From the NCBI GenBank assembly GCA_965240325.2, contig OZ251223.1:186001-250000 (forward strand): DNA of 64,000 nt, written 5' to 3'. The position numbers and the translations under genes were made by a program. This document shows, piece by piece, positions 51,746 to 59,430 of the stretch. How positions within the stretch are numbered: the first letter of the stretch is position 1; every line of letters starts with the position of its first letter. The notes under the pieces were generated by a model. It saw nothing but the letters and a program-made list of their open reading frames with translations, made no database searches and had not been told where the DNA came from. Source of the DNA: Rebecca billardiae RCC1528. Lineage: Eukaryota; Haptophyta.

Positions 51746-53194
51746 CTACATGTCCTCCGTGCCCATCCGGTAGGCTTGCTGCTGGAGGAGCGACGCGTTG
51801 GCCTGCATCTTGAAGAACTCCTTCTCGAAACCGTTCGAGCGGTCAACGCCGTCCCACCGGTGGCCGGGCGCGATGCCGAAGCGATTGGGCGGCGGCGCCG
51901 GGCCGCGGTACTTGGGCCGAAGCGCCTCGGCGGCAGCGCGCGCCTTGTCCGTGCCCACGCGGCCTGCGAGCGGGTCGCCCCATCGGCTGGAGTGCCGCAT
52001 GCGCACGTCACGGTCCGTGTCGTCTTCGTACCTGGCAAACGGCTTGGCCGCCTCGGCCTGCGCGTACGCTCGCTGCTGCTCCTGCCGCTGCTTCTGCGCG
52101 AGGCCCTGGCCCCAGGCCGGGGCGGCGGGCTTGGCACCCGCGCCGCCTTCCTGCTGCCGCATCATCTCCGTCAGGTAGTCGAGCCTCTTGCCGTGCTTGT
52201 CGCGGTACACAGTCTCCTCCTCCGCGCCGAGGGCGCGCGCATCCGCGCCGCGCAGTGACTCGCGCCGCTGCGCCTCAAGCGCCGCCACCTCCTGCTGCAC
52301 GTCGGTGTGCAAGCCGGGCGCGGTGAAGGAGCGCACTGCAGATGGCTCGGGCTGGGCGCCAGGCGCGGCAGGGCCCGCCGCTACCGCCGCGGCAGCTCCT
52401 GAGCCATCACGGCCGGCGCGGCCAGCCTCAGCCACCGGGCGACGCGGCGGGCTCGGGTCATCGTCGGCCCCGCCGCCGCCAGCTGCGCGCTCGGGCGTGT
52501 CGTGCCGCGGCCGCCGCCGTGGTGGGCTGGGGTCATCGTCCGCAAAGCCGCCGCCAGGTGCGTCGTGCTCAGGCGTGTCGTGCCGCGACCGCCGCCGTGG
52601 TGGGCTGGGGTCATCGTCCGCAAAGCCGCCGCCAGGCGCGTCGTGCTCGGGTGTATCGTGCCGCGGCCGCCGCCGTGGTGGGCTGGGGTCATCGTCCGCA
52701 AAGCCGCCGCCAGGTGCGTCGTGCTCAGGCGTGTCGTGCCGCGACCGCCGCCGTGGTGGGCTGGGGTCATCGTCCGCAAAGCCGCCGCCAGGCGCGTCGT
52801 GCTCGGGTGTATCGTGCCGCTGTCGCCGCCGTGGCGGGCTCGCGTCGCTGCCATCCGCAGCCCTCTCCTCCCCGTCACCGACTGTAACCCATGTCGTGAA
52901 GACCTGAGGCCGGTCACGCGACACTGACTCAGGCGCGCTCGGTGCCTGTGCCTGGCCCTGGAGCACGTCTTCGGCGCGGAGGATGGTGTAGTTCATGTCG
53001 CGCCCAATGTCCTGCAAGTTGCCCTGGCCCACGGGCACTGCTGCGGCCTCATCCTCGTCAACGAGCCGCAGGCCCGCGCCGGTGCTAGACGCAGATTTCT
53101 TCTTCTTCTTCTTCGCCTTGTGCCTCTCCTTGGGCTCGTCCGCCTTCGCCTCCGAGAGGTAGTTCTTCCGCAGGTACTCGCTGAGGGAAGACAT
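51746..53194 (-). CDS. BUD13: Pre-mRNA-splicing factor BUD13 (CWC26)
   Basis: Component of the RES complex of the activated spliceosome. 482 residues, no intron seen, ATG at 53194 (MSSLSEYLRKNYL, the typical BUD13 start). Order: Lys-rich stretch AKKKKKKS; GNLQDIGRDMNYTIL; a repeat region of HDTPEHDAPGGGFADDD followed by PSPPRRR, the BUD13 DxSPPRR repeats expanded here; GAEEETVYRDKHGKRLDYL; and the strongly conserved C-terminus NRFGIAPGHRWDGVDRSNGF followed by EKEFF. The repeat array is 78-bp based. BUD13 normally binds Snu17/RBMX2 through its C-terminal region (family knowledge). It is divergent from the sulfotransferase-like gene, 134 bp apart. Confidence 0.95.
   Translation of the reverse strand: MSSLSEYLRKNYLSEAKADEPKERHKAKKKKKKSASSTGAGLRLVDEDEAAAVPVGQGNLQDIGRDMNYTILRAEDVLQGQAQAPSAPESVSRDRPQVFTTWVTVGDGEERAADGSDASPPRRRQRHDTPEHDAPGGGFADDDPSPPRRRSRHDTPEHDAPGGGFADDDPSPPRRRPRHDTPEHDAPGGGFADDDPSPPRRRSRHDTPEHDAPGGGFADDDPSPPRRRPRHDTPERAAGGGGADDDPSPPRRPVAEAGRAGRDGSGAAAAVAAGPAAPGAQPEPSAVRSFTAPGLHTDVQQEVAALEAQRRESLRGADARALGAEEETVYRDKHGKRLDYLTEMMRQQEGGAGAKPAAPAWGQGLAQKQRQEQQRAYAQAEAAKPFARYEDDTDRDVRMRHSSRWGDPLAGRVGTDKARAAAEALRPKYRGPAPPPNRFGIAPGHRWDGVDRSNGFEKEFFKMQANASLLQQQAYRMGTEDM
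52490..52840 (-). repeat. 78-bp tandem repeats in BUD13, dimeric higher order
   Basis: Units start at 52521, 52599, 52677 and 52755 (ggtgggctggggtcatcgtc), exactly 78 bp apart, encoding the 26-residue SPPRRR/HDTPEHDAPGGG repeat. Variants alternate A-B-A-B (gtgcgtcgtgctcaggc versus gcgcgtcgtgctcgggt), giving a 156-bp dimer. Confidence 0.93.
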
Positions 53195-53328
53195 GCTGCG
53201 CACACACGCGGGCGATGGCTGCCAAGTGCTCGCGGCGGCCGGAGCCTTCCATTTCACACCGTGTATTATAGGTATGGATACATAGCCTCCGAGTCGTCGA
53301 CACTCGTGACGATTGTCAAGTAGTGGGG

Positions 53329-54694
53329 ATGGCGACCGGTCGACGGGCCGTCACGCCCGCTCGACGGGCAACCAAGACCGGCCTCGGAGTTCGGGCTCGC
53401 GCGTGGATATGCGCTGCCTTGGCGTGCTATGGGGCCGCAGGCGGTGCGAGGCGTCAGCAGACGCCGTTGCGGGCGACGATTCACATTGGGCCAGTGAAGA
53501 CGGGCTCGAAGACTCTCCAGTTTGCCCTGTTCGACCACGACCCGGCAGCGACGCTTCCCCATCTGCTCGTGGCGAACGACGGCACAGATGTGCCGTACAC
53601 GGACCATCGGCTCGCGGGCCGCGCACCTCCGAGCGTCTTGGCCCCGAAGGCGCAATACTCGTACTACTTTCAACAGCTGGGGCTAGTTTTGGCGTTGACT
53701 CTTCACGACTCCCACGTGAAGGCGCAGTCTGAGTGGCGCACGTTTATGATGCAGCTGAACGAATCCGAGCGCAGTGCGCGCAGCGTGCTGATCTCGAGCG
53801 AGGTCCTCGCCTTCAGGCAAGTTCGGCCCTCGCAGCTGCTGGCCGCGCTGCAGCCCGCGTATGACGTGAGCGTGGTCCTCGTCTACCGCCGATTCTTCGA
53901 ATGGATTGTCAGCTTGAACTATCAAGGCGCTTCGAACGCGAATACCGCAGCACGAAGCGAAGGCCCCATTCCTCTCGCCGAGAGAGACGTATCGCCACTG
54001 GGCCACCGCTGCGGCCAGCACCGATGCTAGGGGCGTCGGTGGGCGCGCGCGCGTGACGGTGCTGAACATGCACGACAGGTCGCGCGGGCCGCTGCTCACA
54101 CGCTTTGTGTGCGAGCACGTGGGCGCGCGCCACGCGTGCGACTGGGTGAACACGACAGCATCGGGCAAGCGGCTTGCCTCGACGCGCACACATCAGCACC
54201 AACCACGCGCCTTCTCTACGTTGGCCGACCTTGTCACAGCAGCCGCCAAGCGCCGAATCGTGCCAGCAGGCCACCCCTCCTGGGACGAGAGCACGCTCGG
54301 GATAGTGAGCGGCATGGCCGCGCACTTCACGCACGCAGGACTCGAGCCACCGCGCGCGTGCATACCCGAGCCCGAGCTCGAGTGGGCGTGGCAGCGCTCG
54401 CTTTCGGAGGAGGCATTCCTCGTGCCCGAGTGGCACGACGCGCGCCGGCTGCGCGAGGCGTTCGAGGCGCGGCTGCACACCTCCTGGGACTTCTGCTACG
54501 GCGACATGGACGCTGCCTCGGAAACGAAGACTGCGCGTGTGCTGCGGTCATACTTTGACAGCATCCTGTCGCGCAACAGTACGAGGACGTGGCACAAGGT
54601 CAAGGGGTGCCCAGCACCACGCCGGTCCGAGACGGTTCACAACATGGGCATATTGGGCATTTATAAATTCCCCTTTATAACGGGCTCCGGGTGA
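53329..54694 (+). pseudogene. Sulfotransferase-like P-loop protein, frame-broken
   Basis: The first part, from the ATG at 53329, carries a hydrophobic N-terminal anchor (ARAWICAALACYGAAGGA) and the 5'-PSB/P-loop-like motif IHIGPVKTGSKTLQF, then SVLISSEVLAF and VSVVLVYRRFFEWIVSLNYQ, as in the eukaryotic sulfotransferase-like family. It hits a TAG at 54028. The second part reads in the +1 frame from about 53940 (SPRETYRHWATAAAS, VTVLNMHDRSRGPLLTRFVC) and ends at 54694. So the coding sequence changes frame between about 53930 and 54000. No GT-AG intron of normal size fits; a 43-bp one at 53908-53950 would. The last residues (KFPFITGSG) come from the 76-bp dispersed repeat. Probably a pseudogene or an assembly frameshift; a tiny intron cannot be excluded. 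Confidence 0.6.
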
Positions 54695-54739
54695 TCAGGC
54701 TGGCGGCCGAAGCCTCCAGCCCTACCCTGGCCAGCCCCC
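54664..54739 (+). repeat. Dispersed 76-bp repeat, copy 2
   Basis: Identical to 8895-8970. This copy starts inside the final codons of the broken sulfotransferase-like gene and supplies its stop codon (tga at 54692-54694). Confidence 0.9.
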
Positions 54740-55268
54740 AACCAACCACCACCCTCACCCAACCTCAAACCACTGACCGAGACACCTAGTGTCTTGACAG
54801 GCCACTCTAGTCTGGAAATGAGGAAATCGACTCTCGAGCGACGAATGTCAGATCAAAATTCAAATAGAACTTTACTTGTATCATAGACGTAATAGTATTA
54901 GTCAATGACAGACGACGTAGCTTAGTCGCGTGCTGACAGTGACTGCTGAGGCCACGGCGGCCGACTGGCAACTTAGCCGAACTGCCAAGGCTACGACGGC
55001 TGTCCGCGAATGCGCGACGATCACGATGCCCGATGACGAGTGATGTCGAGAGCGGAGTCGGGTGGTGACCGATGCGGCCCGGGCTGGCAGCCTGAGCCTG
55101 AGGAGTGAGGCCGAGGTCGGAGCCGGGGGCCCGGGCCGGCCGGGCCGGGGGGGGCAGCGCGGCGATGGCGAGCTCAAGCTGCACAGGGACGCGCGCCCCC
55201 GCTGAGCCGCTAGGGCGGCGAGGACGCTCGACGGCAGTGAAGCGCCCCCGACCGAGCTGCGCCAGCAC
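54740..55268. other. Intergenic, no gene seen
   Basis: Between the broken sulfotransferase-like gene and the 3' end of the kinase gene. AT-richer at 54840-54905, GC-rich after 55080. No supported feature. Confidence 0.5.
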
Positions 55269-56924
55269 TCAGCACGTCGTCTCGTCCGGGTCCTCCTGAG
55301 TTTGCACGCCCTGATCAGCCTCTGGCTGCGGCGGGGCTCCGCCGCCCACTGATGGCTCGGCGGCGCGCGCGGCGCGCGCGGCGCGCGCCGCGCGGACGGC
55401 CTCTGCGACCTCGTGCATGCTCATGCGGTCGGCTGGCTCGCGGCACCAGCAGCCCGCGAGCACGTCGCGCAGGTGCGCCGGCGTGCCCTCCGGCGGCGGC
55501 GGCATCTCGCCGTCGACGATCTTCCGAATCATCGCCAGCACGCCCTTGCCCTGGAACGGCTCGGCGCGCTGCAGCACAAAGTAGAGCAGAGAGCCGAGCG
55601 AGAAGACGTCGGCGGCGGGGGTGGCCTTGTGCTCCTCGATCACCTCGGGCGCGGCGTACGCGGGCGTGCCGAGCGAGTTTGTGCGCGACTTGGACGTCGC
55701 GGCCGCCACCGTCGCCATCCCAAAGTCCGCGACCAGGCAGGGCGGCGCCTCGGGGCGCGCGCGCGCCGCCTCGGCGAGCGCGCGTGTGAGGAGCACGTTG
55801 GCGGGCTTTAGGTCGCGGTGCACCATCTGCTTGCTGTGCAGGAACGCCATCGTCTCGGCGATGCTCTCGAGCAGCGCGTCGACGGCGTCCACGTCGAGCG
55901 GGCCGTCGAGCGCGCGCACCGCGCTGTGCAGGTCGCCGTGCTCCATCCACGGCATGACCAGCGCCTTGAGCGAGCCGTCGTCGCACACACCGAGCACGGG
56001 CAGCACGCCCGGGTGGCGCAGCTCGGCGAGCGCCGTCGCCTCCTTGAGCGCGGCCCGCACCACCGCCTCGTCGTCCGCGCCCTTGCCACGCAGGGCCTTC
56101 ACCGCGACCACCTCCGCGCCCAGGTGCCCCTTGAAGATGTCCGCGTTCGCCTGGATCGCCGGCTGCGACGGGAGATGCAGCTCGGCGCGCGAGATCCGAC
56201 GCACGGCTGACGAGCCGCGCGGCCCGTCGGCCGGCGGTGGCGGCGCGCGCTGCGGCTCGGCGTCGTTGGAGAGGCGCTCACTGCGTGGCAGGCTCGCGGG
56301 CAGCACCAGCCGCTCCGACGCGAAGTCGTCGGCCGTCCAGCCCTCGACAGCCGAGCCACCCGGCGAGCTGAGGCCGCGACCCGACGGCCGCGGCGGCAGC
56401 GGCGCGGGCGTGCCCGCAGACGCTTCGCCGCCTTCGCGTGTGTCGCCAGCCCCGCCGGTGCGCGGCTCGGCGTGGGCAGTGTTGATCGCGTTCCCAGCGG
56501 CGCTCGCGCTCGCGCACGGGCCCTCATTCTGCGCCTCGGTGGGCTCCTGCGTGTCAAATGTCGCCGTGAGGTCTCGCGCGGGCGCGCGGCGCGCCGCCCC
56601 CTCCGCCTGCGCGTCGCCGCCGCCCGCGTCGCCGACGAGGCTAATCACCTCCGAGCGAGGGGACGGCCCCACGGGGCGCCGCTGCCCCGAACGCGGCGCG
56701 GGCGGCGCGGTGACCGGCGTGCCCGCCCTCCTCTGCGCCTTGCGCTTCTCTCGCGCCTCGAACTCCTCGGTGTCCAGGATCCACCGCTTTGTCACGGTGA
56801 CGCGCACGTCCTCGGTCATCCACAGGTGCTGCGGCAGGTACTGCCTCTCCGCCCACTGCACGTGCTTCAACTCGGCCTGCGGCACGTTCAAGTCGTCGGC
56901 GTCGGCGTGATGCGGAGAGGTCAT
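55269..56924 (-). CDS. Protein kinase (TKL-like)
   Basis: 551 residues from the ATG at 56924 (the frame is open further upstream but without an ATG). The N-terminal ~240 residues are disordered with a charged patch (EFEAREKRKAQRRAG). The kinase domain spans about residues 250-520: catalytic Lys in EVVAVKALRG, helix-C region AALKEATALAELRHPGVL, hinge LVMPWMEHGDL, catalytic loop MVHRDLKPANVLL, VADFGMATV, activation segment NSLGTPAYAAPEVIEEHKAT, PAADVFSLGSLLYFVL and a C-lobe ending ADRMSMHEVAEAV. All catalytic residues are present, so it is probably active. The glycine-rich loop is poor (QANADIFKGHLG has only the last glycines). Substrate and pathway unknown. The C-terminus is acidic. Confidence 0.85.
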   Translation of the reverse strand: MTSPHHADADDLNVPQAELKHVQWAERQYLPQHLWMTEDVRVTVTKRWILDTEEFEAREKRKAQRRAGTPVTAPPAPRSGQRRPVGPSPRSEVISLVGDAGGGDAQAEGAARRAPARDLTATFDTQEPTEAQNEGPCASASAAGNAINTAHAEPRTGGAGDTREGGEASAGTPAPLPPRPSGRGLSSPGGSAVEGWTADDFASERLVLPASLPRSERLSNDAEPQRAPPPPADGPRGSSAVRRISRAELHLPSQPAIQANADIFKGHLGAEVVAVKALRGKGADDEAVVRAALKEATALAELRHPGVLPVLGVCDDGSLKALVMPWMEHGDLHSAVRALDGPLDVDAVDALLESIAETMAFLHSKQMVHRDLKPANVLLTRALAEAARARPEAPPCLVADFGMATVAAATSKSRTNSLGTPAYAAPEVIEEHKATPAADVFSLGSLLYFVLQRAEPFQGKGVLAMIRKIVDGEMPPPPEGTPAHLRDVLAGCWCREPADRMSMHEVAEAVRAARAARAARAAEPSVGGGAPPQPEADQGVQTQEDPDETTC

Positions 56925-57498
56925 GCCGTGCGCGGGCGCGTTGCGTGGACTGCCCGGTGTCCACCCGCCGCGGCCGCCCCCCGCGCTCGCGGCGGCGCGT
57001 GGACCAATTCTATGATTTAAAGACACAGGCACGAGGGCGCAGCTCTCCTGATTCGTCTGTCGAAGTACTGAATGGAGTTAATGGAGGATGTCGGAGCGCG
57101 TTGGCCGCGGGTGAGGGAGTCGTCGTAACCGATGCTGATCACACGGTCACTGAGGTAGTAGGCGCCCGGGGATGCCGCTGTTTTGCAGTCGTCGTCGGCC
57201 TTGGTCATCATGTAGTTGCCCGTGTCGTCGTCGTCCGAGGCTGTTCAAGTTGATGCCGTAGTGCAGGTAGTGGATGTGGTCGCCCGGGCCGGTGTGCGCG
57301 GCCTAGTGGCCTTGCCGAGTTGAGGGAGTAGTCGCCCTTGCCGTTGAGGAAGTCGTCGTCCTTGCCGTTGAGGAAGTCGTCGCCCTGGCCGCAGAGGAAG
57401 TCGTCGCCCTTGCCGTTGAGGAAGTCGTCGTCCTGGCCGCTGAGGGTGCCTGCGCTGCCCAACCGGGCGCGTCTGGCGCGCCAGCGCCGCGCGCGGCT
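56925..57498. other. Intergenic with 24-bp minisatellite
   Basis: Contains the minisatellite at 57337-57444 between the kinase gene (upstream of its start) and the 3' end of the unrecognised minus-strand ORF. No supported gene. Confidence 0.55.
57337..57444. repeat. 24-bp minisatellite
   Basis: Four to five units of cttgccgttgaggaagtcgt plus cgtc or cgcc (24 bp), alternating with ctggccgcagagg-type variants. Open on the minus strand as an 8-residue repeat (GKGDDFLN), but no gene around it is supported. Confidence 0.9.
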
Positions 57499-58698
57499 CT
57501 ACGCCAGCGACTGCGGCGCGGCGGCAGCCAGGTCACGGGGGGGGTCGCCGAGGGACGCGGTGCGAGCCTGCTTGGCCGGCTTGGCGTCGCTCCCGCCAGC
57601 GGAGGAGGGCCCATCCTCCTCCGCCGGCGTGGACGGCTCGGTCGCCGCGCGCTTGCCGGCTGCCGCGGCGCCGGGGGGCAGGACCAGGCGGTAGTTGGAC
57701 TCCCCGAGCGCCGGCCTGGCCTGTTGCACCTCGGGCCCGTCCGACGGCGCGGCCGCGGTTGGTGGCTGGGGTGGCGGGATGGCATCGTCCGAACCCTCCC
57801 CCTCGGGCTCCTCCGCCTCCGGGCCGGCGGGGTCCGCCGCCTGTTGGTCGGCCGGCTGAGGAGCAGGGCGGCGCGCAGCGGCGGGCGGCGCGGGCGGCAC
57901 AGGCGGCGCGGGCGGCACGCCCCACAGGTTGTGTGGGACGCGGGCGGCGCCGGCGATGCGGCGGCTCGGCTTGAGCGGCGCGAAGAAGATGGGGTGCTCG
58001 GGGTCGATGGGCATGAAACGCAGGCGGAGGAAGATCAGGTTCACACCGCCGGAGTAGATGTTGGTCTCGACGTGCTCACCGTTGGTCACGTACTTGTTGA
58101 TGTCGGGCACGATCTGCTCGTAGAGGGCCCTGTGAAACTGCACGAGCGTCATCGTGGGGCTAACCGGGAGCGTGAGGGACACGTCCTTCGCCTGGGTTGC
58201 GAGGTCGGCCGCCGACAGCGCGAGCATCTCCTGCGTGAGCTCCGTGGTGCACGCCGTGAGAATGTTCGGCATGCACAGGCTGGTGGCCAGGCGGCGGCAG
58301 ATGGTCATGTTCTCGAGCACCGAGCCGGTGAAGGAGAAAACGTGCTTATTGCCTTTGGGGTCCTGGGTGAGTCCTGAGAGCAGTCGCCCGCCTTGCGAGT
58401 TGGGCGCCACGTCGCTCAGGCAGCGCGCGCTCAGCTTGATCATCGTCGTGCACATCTGCTGGCCCGCATCCCGCCTGGCGGTGGGGGTGCTCGGCCGTTC
58501 CACCTGCAGCCCGCGCTCGAAGTTGTTGGAAGAGGGGAAGAAGCTCAAGGCGCTCCTGCTGTTGAGACGGTCGCGGAAAAAGCCGTGCTGGTAAGGGGGC
58601 ATGGTGGCCGGTGTGGCGGGCGCGGGGCTGCGGAGGGCCGGGGGGCGGGTGCGGAAGCACTGCGGTGCGAGCGAGGTCGGTGCTGGTGCCAAAGGCAT
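57499..58698 (-). CDS. Unrecognised protein, Pro-rich C-terminus
   Basis: 399 residues from the ATG at 58698 (a second in-frame ATG at 58602 begins MPPYQHGFFRDRLNSRS and may be the true start). The central ~200 residues are well-balanced and look folded: MCTTMIKLSARCLSDVAPNS, VFSFTGSVLENMTICRRLAT, LTLPVSPTMTLVQFHRALYE, VNLIFLRLRFMPIDPEHPIF. The last 150 residues are Pro/Ala/acidic with a small basic patch. No signal peptide or membrane segment. I do not recognise the family. It could be a lineage-specific nuclear gene or a mobile-element or virus-derived ORF; nothing in the sequence decides. Confidence 0.55.
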   Translation of the reverse strand: MPLAPAPTSLAPQCFRTRPPALRSPAPATPATMPPYQHGFFRDRLNSRSALSFFPSSNNFERGLQVERPSTPTARRDAGQQMCTTMIKLSARCLSDVAPNSQGGRLLSGLTQDPKGNKHVFSFTGSVLENMTICRRLATSLCMPNILTACTTELTQEMLALSAADLATQAKDVSLTLPVSPTMTLVQFHRALYEQIVPDINKYVTNGEHVETNIYSGGVNLIFLRLRFMPIDPEHPIFFAPLKPSRRIAGAARVPHNLWGVPPAPPVPPAPPAAARRPAPQPADQQAADPAGPEAEEPEGEGSDDAIPPPQPPTAAAPSDGPEVQQARPALGESNYRLVLPPGAAAAGKRAATEPSTPAEEDGPSSAGGSDAKPAKQARTASLGDPPRDLAAAAPQSLA

Positions 58699-59430
58699 TT
58701 CGGCGCGCGGGGTTGAAATCAAATTTCAAAACCCAGGTCCGGAGTGGCCCCGCCGGTCCCCCGGACCACGGCGGCCCGTCGTGCGTTTCGGGGGGAGAGG
58801 GGTTTGTCGCGAAACGGGCAGGATGGGGAAAAGGGGGGGGGGGGGGGGGGGGCTCGCGGCCGCCGCGGGGAGGCCGGGACGGGCGCGGTCTCCACCTGAG
58901 GGCCGGGCGCTGCTCAGGAAGGAGGGCGGCCCACACTCCGCGTGTCGCTCCCCAGTGCCTCCGCACAGGCACACCGCAGGTGTTCGCCGTCGTGTCGGGA
59001 TGAGCATGCGCTTGGCGTCCGCACCCGGGGCCAGTCCTTTCATGGTCAGCAAGCAGGCGGGGGGGGGGCGTGCGTGTGCAAGCGCGGGTGGATATGTCGT
59101 GTCTGCGATATGCGGAGTGTTGGATGCGGGTTGCGCCGGTGCCCCAGGGCACCGGTGAGTGTGTCGCCGCCCGCGGCGCGGCAATTATTTTTTGAATCGA
59201 TCGACGGGTGGACGAAATCAAATCCATCAGTGGCGCGTGGATCCATGATGGAGTCGATCGGCGTTCGATCGACTGATCCCGACCCGATGACAGCCTCACA
59301 CTCGCAGACACGGTCATGCACAGATGACGTGTAATGATGTGCTGAGAGCTAGGCACTCGTGTCTCGTCCTCACTAGAGCTACCATGCACACCGCCACGGC
59401 CTGGCGACTGCCAGCCGCGGAGGCGGGACC
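58699..59430. other. Intergenic with 20-G tract
   Basis: Upstream of the unrecognised minus-strand ORF. It holds a run of 20 G (58833-58852) and a 10-G run near 59060. The far end contains tcgatcga-type palindromes (59200-59275). No gene recognised. Confidence 0.55.
58833..58852 (+). repeat. Homopolymer G20
   Basis: Twenty consecutive G, preceded by ggatggggaaaa. A potential G-quadruplex and likely sequencing-length-uncertain site. Confidence 0.9.

Noticed and set aside
53908-53950. A 43-bp intron rescuing the sulfotransferase-like frame
   Set aside because: It has GT...AG and restores the frame, but it is three times shorter than any other intron here, starts GTCAGC and removes residues that fit the family. 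Kept only as an alternative.
57208-57462. Minus-strand frame encoding GDDFLNGK repeats as a gene
   Set aside because: Made of the minisatellite plus unrelated flank; the ATG context and ends are unsupported.
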